The notes: a model not told the origin generated them from the letters alone. Positions 1-8,452 are shown, numbered from the stretch's first letter. The stretch is 64,000 nucleotides of DNA from Hanleya hanleyi (GCA_036873755.1 JAVTVY010037092.1:1-64000), one strand, 5' to 3'. Program-made: numbers and translations.

Positions 1-660
1 ATCGATTACCAGATCATGATTGAAGATGCAGCCCTGTTTGTCCGTACGGTAGATTTGCAACAGGGCGTGTTGCTGGGTCACATGGAAGCCTTAGCGAAAA
101 AACCAGCCATGTACCCCATCCGACGCGTACAGACCAAGGTATTCTCTGTGCCCACAGGTACGATGATGGCCAATCGTGAAAATTTATTTCTAGGGGATCT
201 GCCTAAACGTCTTACCCTGGCGTGTGTGACCAACACCGCATTCAATGGAAATTGGGCTGAGAATCCGTTCAATTTTAAACATTTCAACATTAACTTTGTG
301 GCACTGCACGTGGCCGGCCATCAAATTCCAGCCCGACCATTACAACCGGACTTTACTAAGGAAAACTATGTGCGGACCTACCTGAACCTGTTTACAGCTA
401 CAGGACAAAACAACCAGGACGAAGGCAATACCATCAGTCGAGACGACTTTATGAAGGGGTACACATTGTTCGCCTTTGACCTCACCCCTACCTTGGAACA
501 CGATCATCAACTGGCTTTGCTCAAGAAAGGAAACCTACGGTTGGAACTGCGTTTCTCCATCCCTGTACCCGACACTATTAACGTGATTTGCTACGCCGAG
601 TTTGATAACGTCATCAGCGTGGATCACCAAAGAAACGTGCTGTGTGACTTTGCCACCTAA
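1..660 (+). CDS. F54H12.2-like capsid-family protein of a Polinton-like element, 5' partial
   Basis: The frame is open from the first base of the window, so the ATG at 16 is probably internal and the N-terminus lies outside. The 214 residues after that Met resemble the invertebrate F54H12.2-like family, seen repeatedly beside protein-primed polymerase and adenain-like protease genes. Visible landmarks are an NPFNFKHFN segment (about residue 82), a QIPARPLQPDF segment (about 103), a DEGNTISR segment (about 135) and a beta-rich end closing on CDFAT. A capsid or virion-structural role is inferred from family and context; no catalytic motif is present. No internal stop is seen. It ends in TAA one base before the protease ATG at 662, so the two genes are tightly packed. 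Base composition is more GC-rich than the following 60 kb, as expected of an inserted element. Confidence 0.7.
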   Translation: MDYQIMIEDAALFVRTVDLQQGVLLGHMEALAKKPAMYPIRRVQTKVFSVPTGTMMANRENLFLGDLPKRLTLACVTNTAFNGNWAENPFNFKHFNINFVALHVAGHQIPARPLQPDFTKENYVRTYLNLFTATGQNNQDEGNTISRDDFMKGYTLFAFDLTPTLEHDHQLALLKKGNLRLELRFSIPVPDTINVICYAEFDNVISVDHQRNVLCDFAT

Positions 661-661
661 G

Positions 662-1136
662 ATGGATACAGAGCAGCTGATGAGCATACTCCAGCGAGAT
701 CCCAAGATCCCCTTTCGAGGTGTGTTTCCACGCAATGCGTTTCCCACTCACTCCACCACCCCAGCAGCCTACATCCTGAATACAGACCCGAGGAGTGGAC
801 CCGGTGAACATTGGATAGCGGTGTACGTGGACACCCAAGGCCAAGGCGAATACTTTGATTCCTACGGACTTGCACCCCTCCATGCCGATTTGGTGAAATT
901 CATGGACGTCTCTACGACAGAGTGGCGTTGGAATACGCAAAGATTACAAGGCCCCTTGAGTAGTGTGCGGACAGTACTGTGTGTTTTATCTCACTCACCG
1001 GAGTAGAGGACATTCACTGCCTACCATTGTACATATGTTTGATGATTATTGTCAAGCCGAAGACCGGGATGTCCTCGTCTATGACTGGACGGCCTCTCGT
1101 TTTAATGTGCATGCTCCATTTCTCTGGTTAACTTAA
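662..1136 (+). pseudogene. Adenain-like maturation protease, frameshifted
   Basis: The chosen start (ATG 662) directly follows the capsid stop. The protein shows the adenovirus-protease (C5 peptidase) pattern: GEHWIAVYVD with the catalytic His (about residue 56), then GEYFDSYG supplying the acidic partner, then a region leading to the Cys box. At about 965 the frame breaks: the frame used from 662 stops at 1006, while the conserved CGQYC-type box begins in the +1 frame at 966 and that frame stays open to TAA at 1134-1136. One extra base just before the catalytic Cys box explains this. Enzymes of this family cut virion proteins during maturation. A programmed +1 shift is conceivable, but decay is more likely because the neighbouring polymerase is also broken. 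A poly(A) signal follows at 1195. Confidence 0.75.
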
Positions 1137-1194
1137 TGTACTGTGCGCGCATCTTGTTTTATTATTGTTATGACGTTATATTGTTCTGACGTTG

Positions 1195-1200
1195 AATAAA
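1195..1200 (+). terminator. Poly(A) signal of the capsid/protease transcript
   Basis: AATAAA 59 bases after the protease-frame stop. A matching signal on the other strand (1245-1250) lies 45 bases further on, so two convergent transcripts end back to back. Confidence 0.6.
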
Positions 1201-1244
1201 ATTGATGAAAAAACACAATAATGGGTTTTGACTTTCTCTCTCTT

Positions 1245-1250
1245 TTTATT
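1245..1250 (-). terminator. Poly(A) signal of the polymerase transcript
   Basis: AATAAA on the minus strand. It lies downstream of both the polymerase tail stop (1482) and the tRNA gene, so the tRNA would lie inside the polymerase 3' UTR. Confidence 0.45.
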
Positions 1251-1351
1251 TAAGTCAACAAGCAAGGATTAGACTATACAAATAGAATACAGGGTACAAA
1301 TAGTAGAGGTATGTACACATAGAATAGTAGTAGTATATACAAAAAAAGTTT

Positions 1352-1435
1352 GTCAGAAGTAGGATTCGAACCTACGCAGGGTATCACCCCACCAGTACTT
1401 AGGACTGGCGCCTTAGACCACTCGGCCATTCTGAC
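1352..1435 (-). tRNA. tRNA-Leu (anticodon UAA by position)
   Basis: An 84-nt cloverleaf on the minus strand. It has a perfect 7-bp acceptor stem (GTCAGAA with TTCTGAC), a D-arm containing TGGCCGAGTGG (A box), a perfect 5-bp anticodon stem, a long variable arm (GGGT pairing with ACCC) as in leucine tRNAs, and a T-arm with GGTTCGAATCC (B box). A run of seven T on the minus strand (1341-1347) follows as a Pol III terminator. The anticodon loop reads CCTAAGT, giving UAA at positions 34-36 but C instead of the near-invariant U at position 33. It has no intron and sits between the two convergent gene blocks of the Polinton-like element. Confidence 0.85.
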
Positions 1436-1481
1436 TTTTACAGTTTTATAACTCGTGTATCCACAGTTAATGTTCCACATT

Positions 1482-2923
1482 TTACAAGTCCAAGTAGGTA
1501 GTGCTCACACCGTCGGCCAATACTTTTCGTTTGGGGTAAAAGAAAGTAAAGGCGTCTCTTTGCTGGATATAGGTCCGCATCTGGTGGTCGACGACCCGGA
1601 ATCCTCGGTTAGTGCCACTCGCACTGGCCTGGCTTTGCAATACATGCAGGTAGAGAGCTTTGTCTATGTTGGGATCGCGCCGGCTCATCCCTTTACAGCT
1701 AAATTTATTTTCCTCTCCACCATCTCTTCCGTAACAGTAGTAGTAGGTCTTGGAGGAGAGCGCAATCATAGCATCTCCACTTCACTCCAGCTTGAAGAGC
1801 CCGGGTGTCCGCTTGTCGTAGGTGTAGTGATCGCGTCGAGGTAACCTAGCTGCAGCCTACCGCTCTGTGGATCGAGGAGCCATGTAGGTGTATTATGATA
1901 CGCTCCAACCGGATAGACTCGCTTGACACTGTTGTCACAGATTTTCTCGTGGCAATGTAAGCTGTAAGACCGGTTAAACACACGATGGCATTGGGCACAA
2001 CTGAAAGACTGAGCGTACAGGCTAAAATTGGTAATGAGCGAAAAATGACTCACGCCATTGTCATCGAACACATTCACTTTCATCGTAGCAGCATACCGTT
2101 CTGTGGATCGACGAACCAATTCAGCCACAAAGGTACCGTCCTCCTCGCGTCGTAATCGATAAACAAAGATATTAATATCGAACAATGTTTCCACATCATC
2201 CAAATGCTTAAAGGGAACTCCACGGAAGTGCCGCTTATCCATGTCGTGCTGCTCTAGATATTCTTGCCAATAGCCATCGGCCACTGTGTCACAAGCCCGG
2301 GGGTGACACTCGTCCAGATGCACGGCCAAACACCGAAACAGACATTTCCGGTCTTTGTAGGGCCCCTTTTGTCCTGCTGTTAATCCATACAGGCCTTTTC
2401 GAAGAATCAACCACGGGGGAAGTTGTACAGGAGCACCGATCGGGTGATCTCGCATTTTCGTAACGAAAAATGTAACGTTAGTGACCATTTCCACAAGCCA
2501 TTGGGTATTGGGGCGTTGCAGGCGGGCCCACTCCAACGGATCTAATGTAGTGAGTTGCTCGACCACCGGCTCCAGAGAAATCGCACCCGTGATGGTGAAT
2601 GGCTGGTCAAACACATACGAATTGTTACTGGGATAGAAATACCGCAGTTGGTCCGTCTCTTTGTGCCGTAAGATATACCCAAATGTGACATTCAACTTAT
2701 AGGCTGTCACCTGATCTTTGAAAATGTTCTCGGCATATGTAGTGAGATACGTGCGGTCCTCCAGCCGAAAATTGTATAAGTCCAAAAGAGGACGATCACG
2801 ATGAAAACAATGGCGTATGGTAGCCCAGTGTCGTTGATAAATGGCCCTGACACGTACATCTTCAGGCAAGACTTCAACCGGAGGTGCGGCTGGGTCCAAG
2901 GGAAAATCCGCTCCACGTCTCAT
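1482..2923 (-). pseudogene. Protein-primed family B DNA polymerase, internally deleted
   Basis: The minus-strand ORF starting at 2923 (385 residues) matches the N-terminal region of Polinton-like PolB. It contains a KCLFRCLA segment (about 193), DINIFVY (about 249), HFSLITNF (about 293), a C2HC finger with Cys309, Cys312, His325 and Cys329, and then YHNTPT, where the family normally runs on into the exonuclease domain. Here it does not. Exonuclease, palm and TPR motifs are all absent. After a short unrelated stretch the family's C-terminal tail appears in another frame (about 1845 down to 1482, containing LSSKTYY and FYPKRKVLADG). That tail also has an in-frame TGA just before the ATG at 1769. 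So a large internal deletion joined the two ends near 1820-1900, with at least one nonsense change. The gene cannot replicate DNA. Confidence 0.75.
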
Positions 2924-3042
2924 GCTTACTCGAGAAAAGTAAATGGATGACTGTGCTGGCTGCGTGGCCGACTGGCTGGCTGGCTGGGAGACAGGTCAGG
3001 TAAGTCAGATTGAATACACCCTCGCCCCTAAAAAATGAACTC

Positions 3043-3054
3043 TCCTTTTATAGA
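3043..3054 (-). promoter_or_regulatory. TATA box of the polymerase gene
   Basis: TATAAAAGGAG on the minus strand, about 130 bases upstream of the polymerase ATG (2923), leaving a 5' UTR of roughly 100 bases. An octamer ATTTGCAT lies immediately upstream (3067), followed by the long octamer/YY1 array. Confidence 0.6.
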
Positions 3055-3059
3055 CCATT

Positions 3060-5215
3060 GACCTCATTTGCATATTTTCAGCAGACAACAGACCGCCATC
3101 TTGAAAACGACCACCCCTAACCTACAAAAAACAAGCCACCATCTTGAATACGACCATCCCTAACACACACAAACAAGCCGCCATCTTGAAACACACACCC
3201 AAAGACCTCATTTGCATATTTTCAGCGGACAACAGGCCGCCCTGGGCATCGGGAAAGTGACAGGCTGGGGATATTGAAACACATATGCAAATGAGGGCTG
3301 GGCATCGGGAAAGTCACATGCTGGGGATCTTGAAAAGAACATATGCAAATGAGGGCTGGGGAAAAACCCATTACACACACAAACAAACCGCCATCTTGAA
3401 CACGACCACCCGCCCATACTAAAACAAGCCGCCATCTTGAATCCAACGAGTGACATGCTGGGGATCTTGAAAAGAACATATGCAAATGAGGGCTGGGGAA
3501 AAACCCATTACACACACAAACAAACCGCCATCTTGAATCCAAACCACCCTCCCATACTAAAACAAGCCGCCATCTTGAATCCAAACCACCCTCCCATACT
3601 AAAACAAACCGCCATCTTGAATTCAAACCACCCTCCCATACTAAAACAAGCCACCATCTTGAATCCAAACCACCCTCCCATACTAAAACAAGCCGCCATC
3701 TTGAATCCAAACCACCCCTAACCTAGAAAAAACAAGCCGCCATCTTGAATATACCCAATGCACCCAATGACCTCATTTGCATATTTTCAAGATGGCGGCC
3801 TGTTTTTTCTAGGTTAGGGGTGGTCGGATTCAAGATGGCGGCCTGTTTTTGTAGGTGCGGTCAATTGTATTTTTTTCGCTCGTCCTCATTTGCATATTTT
3901 CAAGATGGCGGCCTGTTTTTTGTAGGTTAGGGGTGGTCGGATTCAAGATGGCGGCCTGTTGTTCCCCTGAAAATATGCAAATGAGGCGCGAAACAAGTGC
4001 AAGTGTCCGCACCTACAAAAACAGGCCGCCATCTTGAATCCGACCACCCCTAACCTAGAAAAAACAGGCCGCCATCTTGAAAATATGCAAATGAGGTCAT
4101 TGGGTGCATTGGGTATATTCAAGATGGCGGCTTGTTTTTTCTAGGTTAGGGGTGGTCGTATTCAAGATGGCGGCCAATTGCACTTGTTTGACCCTTCATT
4201 TGCATATTTTCAAGATGGCGGCCTGTTTTTCTAGGCTAGAGTGGTCTAAAGTTGCGGCCTGTTTTTGTAGGTGCCGGACACTTGCACTTGTTTCGCGCCT
4301 CATTTGCATATTTTCAGGAGACAACAAGGCCGCCATTTTGAAACCGACCACCCTAACATACAAAAAACGACCACCCCTAACCTACAAAAAAAAGGCCGCC
4401 ATCTTGAAAATATGCAAATGAGGACCGAAACAAGTGCAATTGACCGCCCTACAAAAACAGGCCGCCATCTTGAATCCGACCACCCTAACCTAGAAAAAAC
4501 AGGCCGCCATCTTGAAAATATGCAAATGAAGGGTGAAACAAGTGCAAGTGTGCGCACCTACAAAAACAGGCCGCCATCTTGAAACCGACCACCCCTAACC
4601 TAGAAAAAACAGGCCGCCATCTTGAAAATATGCAAATGAAGGGTGAAACAAGTGCAATCGGCCGCCATCTTGAATCCGACCACCCCTAACCTAGAAAAAA
4701 CAAGCCGCCATCTTGAATATACCCAATGCACCCAATGACCTCATTTGCATAAAACTCATTAACAGGCCGCCATCTTGAAACCGACCACCCCTAACCTAGA
4801 AAAAAAAACAAGCCGCCATCTTGAAAATATGCAAATGAGGACGAACGAAACAAGTGCAATTGACCTTGACCTACAAAAAAAAACAGGCCGCCATCTTGAA
4901 TCCGACCACCCCTAACCTAGAAAAAACAGGCCGCCATCTTGAAAATAGGCAAATGAGGCGCGAAACAAGTGCAAGTGTCCTTGACCTACAAAAACAGGCC
5001 GCCATCTTGAATCCGACCACCCCTAACCTAGAAAAAACAGGCCGCCATCTTGAAAATATGCAAATGAAGGGTCAAACAAGTGCAATGGGCCGCCATCTTG
5101 AAGCCGACCACCCCTAACCTAGAAAAAACAAGCCGCCATCTTGAATATACCCAATGCACCCAATGACCTCATTTGCATAAAAGGCCACGCCCACTCATTT
5201 GCATAAACTCACGCA
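3060..5215. repeat. Octamer + YY1-motif composite array
   Basis: About 2.15 kb of short modules in both orientations. One module is ATTTGCAT or ATGCAAAT (about 19 perfect octamers by eye), usually followed by TATTTTC. Another is AAGATGGCGGC (YY1 consensus core; dozens of copies as GCCGCCATCTT). They are separated by AGGTTAGGGGTGGTC-type linkers and GAAACAAGTGCAA-type spacers. Runs on opposite strands (for example 3765-3850 and 4020-4120) make long imperfect palindromes. Open frames here are by-products of the repeat. Position next to the polymerase promoter suggests either the terminal repeat of the Polinton-like element or an enhancer; both are inference. There is no gene. Confidence 0.85.
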
Positions 5216-5260
5216 TGCGCACGCCCACAAATGACGTCATCGCGCATGCGCAGTGAGGCG
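5186..5260. promoter_or_regulatory. CRE / NRF1-like motif cluster
   Basis: Between the array and the satellite lie CACGCCC boxes (about 5186 and 5221), two octamers (5169, 5198), a GCATGCGCA-type site (5213-5222), a perfect TGACGTCA (5232-5239) and CGCGCATGCGCA (5241-5252, NRF1 consensus). This looks like a CpG-rich promoter, but no ORF follows because the 61-bp satellite begins within 50 bases. Confidence 0.45.
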
Positions 5261-5293
5261 CTAAAAACTCCAGATGCTTACACCCTACTACTT

Positions 5294-6058
5294 GATTCAT
5301 ACTCAACATCTACAATCATGTGTATGTAGTGTACTGGTTGAACAGGTATGGGGTGATTCATACTCACCATCTACAATCATGTGTATGTAGTGTACTGGTT
5401 AAACAGGTATGGGGTGATTCATACTCAACATCTACAATCATGTGTATGTAGTGTACTGGTTGAACAGGTATGGGGTGATTCATACTCAACATCTACAATC
5501 ATGTGTATGTAGTGTACTGGTTGAACAGGTATGGGGTGATTCATACTCAACATCTACAATCATGTGTATGTAGTGTACTGGTTAAACAGGTATGGGGTGA
5601 TTCATACTCAACATCTACAATCATGTGTATGTAGTGTACTGGTTGAACAGGTATGGGGTGATTCATACTCAACATCTACAATCATGTGTATGTAGTGTAC
5701 TGGTTGAACAGGTATGGGGTGATTCATACTCAACATCTACAATCATGTGTATGTAGTGTACTGGTTAAACAGGTATGGGGTGATTCATACTCAACATCTA
5801 CAATCATGTATATGTAGTGTACTGGTTAAACAGGTATGGGGTGATTCATACTCAACATCTACAATCATGTGTATGTAGTGTACTGGTTGAACAGGTATGG
5901 GGTGATTCATACTCAACATCTACAATCATGTGTATGTAGTGTACTGGTTAAACAGGTATGGGGTGATTCACACTCAACATCTACACTCAGGTGTATCGAG
6001 TGGACTGGTTGAACAGGTATGGGATGACTGGTTTCACAGGTATGGGGTGATTCATACC
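5294..6058. repeat. 61-bp tandem satellite, 12 units plus degenerate end
   Basis: Units start with GATTCATACTC at 5294, 5355, 5416 and so on to 5965, an exact 61-bp period. The last unit diverges and a degenerate partial follows to 6058. Near-identity between units indicates recent amplification or homogenisation. A diagnostic G/A site in GGTTGAACAGG versus GGTTAAACAGG runs G A G G A G G A A G A G, hinting at a three-unit higher-order period. There is no coding content. Confidence 0.95.
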
Positions 6059-6149
6059 CAATAGAACAAGCATCAAACAAGGACTTTCACGATGCTATTC
6101 TGAACAGATTTGTTTTCAAGCGAGATTCAATATACACAAAAGCATCAAT

Positions 6150-7198
6150 AGCATTGGAGATCTATATGAAATTTGGCAACACAATATATCAGCAGCATAT
6201 AGGTATTCCAATGGGTACTAATTGTGCACCCATGTTGGCTGACCTGTATCTGTTCTCTTATGAATATGACTATATGCAGGCGCTTTCAAAAACCGATCCA
6301 TTCAAAGCCCGTTCCTTCTCATTCACCAAACGCTATATAGACGATCTTCTCGCTGTGGATAATCGCTATATAAATGACACAGTGAAGGATATATATCCAC
6401 CTTCACTGGATTTGAAGGAAACTACAGGTAGCCCTACAGGCACATCTTATTTAGATCTCTATCTCTATAAAAATGAAGTGGGCATTCTCTCTCGTCGACT
6501 TTATGACAAAAGAGATGATTACAATTTCGACATCGTAAACTATCCCTTTTTGGATAGTAATATTCCAGTGGGACCTGCATATGGCGTATACATATCTCGC
6601 TTAGTAGCATTTGCTAGATCCTGTGTTAGATGTGATGATTTTAATCAACGTCACAAAACATTGCTGCAGAAACTTATAAAACAGGGCTATTCCACCAAGC
6701 GCCTCCACTCAAAGTTTCTCAAATTTGGCGATACATATCGCATGCTGATAGCAAAATACGAACGTAGCGTGCAAGATCTATGGCGCTACGTTTCGTAACT
6801 TGTGTCTAATTCCGCTTAACCCGGGGCTAGGGGCCGTATGAACCCATGTACTTAAAGATCCTCATGGTACTCATACAGGCACAATCAAAGCGTGACTGAG
6901 ATACATCATTCTTTAGATGACGACCTTACAACGAATATTATGGATTAAGAATACTGATCAGCGATACGGATATGATATTTTTGGAACATCATGATGTCTT
7001 GCCGGCATCATTGAAAACTGTTGACCGCTTCTCTCTTGCAGGAAACAAGCCTATGTTTATGTATACTAAGATTGTCTTTTTTGAATTTGGTGCTAGTACT
7101 GTTATATGGAATATGAATAGGTCTTTGGATTATGGACGCGGATATTCTCTAATGGACGACGGCTGGATTATGAATGACGGACTAGACGCTTGTAATTC
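6150..7198 (+). mobile_element. 5'-truncated reverse-transcriptase retroelement with 3' tail
   Basis: The element begins inside its RT domain directly after the satellite and ends at GACGCTTGTAATT (7198). That end is shared by all other copies in the window (8391, 10978, 17942, 26330, 45666, 47612, 52130, 53096, 55372), which are truncated to different extents at the 5' side. Flanking sequence after 7198 matches 25217 onward, so 7198 is a true insertion boundary. The shared 3' end with variable 5' truncation is the signature of target-primed reverse transcription. The 400-base 3' UTR has no poly(A). Confidence 0.7.
6154..6798 (+). CDS. Reverse transcriptase, C-terminal two-thirds (partial)
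   Basis: A 214-residue ORF. RT motif B is GIPMGTNCAP (residues 17-26) and motif C is YIDD (61-64) inside RYIDDLLAVDN. Downstream are SYLDLYLY (motif D region), KLYDKRDD-type and PFLDSNIP segments, and a basic C-terminus with DFNQRHKTL. The MGTN-A-L-D-L and YIDD pattern belongs to an RT family common in marine invertebrate genomes. I cannot place it with certainty in Penelope-like or another non-LTR class, and no endonuclease is visible. The real N-terminus (finger motifs, motif A) is missing, so the ATG at 6154 is not the native start. The catalytic DD of YIDD is intact, but without motif A the fragment cannot be active. Confidence 0.75.
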   Translation: MEIYMKFGNTIYQQHIGIPMGTNCAPMLADLYLFSYEYDYMQALSKTDPFKARSFSFTKRYIDDLLAVDNRYINDTVKDIYPPSLDLKETTGSPTGTSYLDLYLYKNEVGILSRRLYDKRDDYNFDIVNYPFLDSNIPVGPAYGVYISRLVAFARSCVRCDDFNQRHKTLLQKLIKQGYSTKRLHSKFLKFGDTYRMLIAKYERSVQDLWRYVS

Positions 7199-7294
7199 CA
7201 TCAGGGACAGAAACGATAACCGGGAAGAATAACTAAAAGGACCGAGTTTGTAACAAGAATAAAGATATTGATTGCAATGCACATACATACGAAT
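7199..7294. repeat. Start of tandem segmental duplication, copy 1
   Basis: The sequence from CATCAGGGACAGAAACG matches 25217-25305 closely. This fixes the left edge of the duplicated segment. In copy 1 it is followed by a SINE and Crypton A, in copy 2 by a short tandem repeat. Confidence 0.75.
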
Positions 7295-7670
7295 ATATGG
7301 ACCGCACTGCGGTGGTCTAATGGTTAGAGCGTCGGCCTCGTGAGCGGTAGGTACTGGGTTCGATCCCAGGCCGGGTCATACCTAAGACTTGAAAATGGAA
7401 CTTGTTGCTCCCTCGCTTACGCTCAGCATTAAGAGGATAGAACAAGGACTGGTTCGCTCGGTGTCAGTATAATGTGACTGAGTGGGGTGTCATGTCTGCC
7501 TACGGTATGATATTTCAGTGGGACAGCACTATAAAATGGCAGCATTAGATCTGCTCTGTTACAAGTAGGTGCCCCTGTCCCTCCCCCTCCCCTCCCTTCC
7601 CTTCCCCGTCGTGATATAGCTGAAAAAATGTTGAAAGCGACGTTAAACCCTATTCACTCACTCACTCACT
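7295..7670 (+). mobile_element. tRNA-headed SINE
   Basis: The head carries Pol III boxes: TGGTCTAATGG (A box) and GGGTTCGATCCC (B box) in a tRNA-like stretch (about 7310-7375). The body follows, then the conserved tail CGTCGTGATAT with CGACGTTAAACCC, ending in a (CACT)n run at 7653-7670. The same tail ends the 5S-headed SINEs at 40975 and 43722. It is not a functional tRNA: the cloverleaf is incomplete and runs straight into SINE body. Crypton A begins immediately after the CACT run. Confidence 0.85.
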
Positions 7671-7676
7671 ATTAGT

Positions 7677-7811
7677 TATACGTCGCCCTTCCGGGGTAAT
7701 ACGGGATGAGATTTGGTTTCTCTCGCCATATTTTTCCGAGGCGCAGCCGAGGAAAAATATGGCGAGAGAAACCAAATCTCATCCCGTATTACCCCGGAAG
7801 GGCGATGTATA
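7677..7811. repeat. Hairpin end of Crypton A
   Basis: Near-perfect inverted repeat with about 61-bp arms starting TATACGTCGCCCTTCC and a loop of about 13 bases near 7744. It lies 6 bases outside the subterminal inverted repeat. Open frames across it are artefacts of the palindrome. Confidence 0.9.
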
Positions 7812-8390
7812 TCGAATTTATCATATCTCAGAGCATTAAGAATCACTTTGGACTTCAAGGCCGACATAATGGAACGGACTTCGATCGGACTTGCACTGGT
7901 TTCAGAACGATCCACAGCATGCACCGGAAAAAATGAACACAAAGACAAATGTATCATTTTTACAATCCTCATCTTTAAAACGTACTAAGGGAGGAGCAAA
8001 GATAACGATAACATATACTGTAATCCGTGAACAATGAACCCGCTTTCCGTGTGAAATACCGGTGATAAAGAATGAACAATCTAACTTCAAATTCAGCTTC
8101 ATCTCTTATGTTCTATTCTGAAAATCAGAAACGTATAAAATACTGGAACATTAAGCTTAATCTCAATTTCATATTTAATATTTAATAGCCATCGACGAGT
8201 ATAATATCTAGATTATATACCTTTTGTTAATAAATACATCGAAAGATCCGTTCTGGATTCACATCTGTTGCGTGGATATGTAAGTTTCAAATACACGTGT
8301 GAACTGTTACATTTCCATTCTGTCTATAATTCAACACCGTGTCACTCGACAGTGTCACTTGTGTCATGTTTCCATAACATCACACAGGAG

Positions 8391-8452
8391 AATTACAAGC
8401 GTCTAGTCCGTCATTCATAATCCAGCCGTCGTCCATTAGAGAATTTCCGCGT
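8391..8452 (-). mobile_element. 62-bp 3'-tail fragment of the RT element
   Basis: Matches 7137-7198 in reverse. It is absent from the corresponding place in Crypton B (near 20775), where the flanks join directly, so it is a small insertion into Crypton A. This is the shortest tail copy seen. Confidence 0.8.

Larger units (their letters stand above)
1..1250. mobile_element. Polinton/Maverick-like element, capsid and protease side
   Basis: The left end of the window is the interior of a virus-derived element. A capsid-family gene and an adenain-like protease gene lie head to tail on the plus strand, converging on a protein-primed DNA polymerase gene on the minus strand (to 2923). Capsid plus protease plus PolB is the gene set of Polintons/Mavericks and adintoviruses. 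Integrase and packaging ATPase are not visible and would lie left of the window. Every enzyme gene visible is broken, so this copy is a fossil. The exact lineage cannot be fixed from this fragment. Confidence 0.75.

Noticed and set aside
3208..5117. Many overlapping ORFs on both strands with repeated FKMAACFSMGGW-like peptides
   Set aside because: They are translations of the octamer/YY1 array; period and palindromy explain them and no frame is favoured.
5294..6058. CRISPR-like regular repeat
   Set aside because: The whole 61-bp unit is repeated with no variable spacers; it is a satellite in an animal genome.
6799..7198. Hammerhead ribozyme in the RT-element tail
   Set aside because: I looked for a CTGATGA core followed by GAAA in either strand of the conserved tail and did not find a consistent pair.
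7310..7375. tRNA gene
   Set aside because: A and B boxes are present but the cloverleaf is incomplete and it continues into a SINE body and tail.
7676..7988. Three mutually overlapping ORFs around 7.7-8.0 kb
   Set aside because: They arise from the hairpin end of Crypton A; the same artefacts appear at 21.2-21.5 kb.
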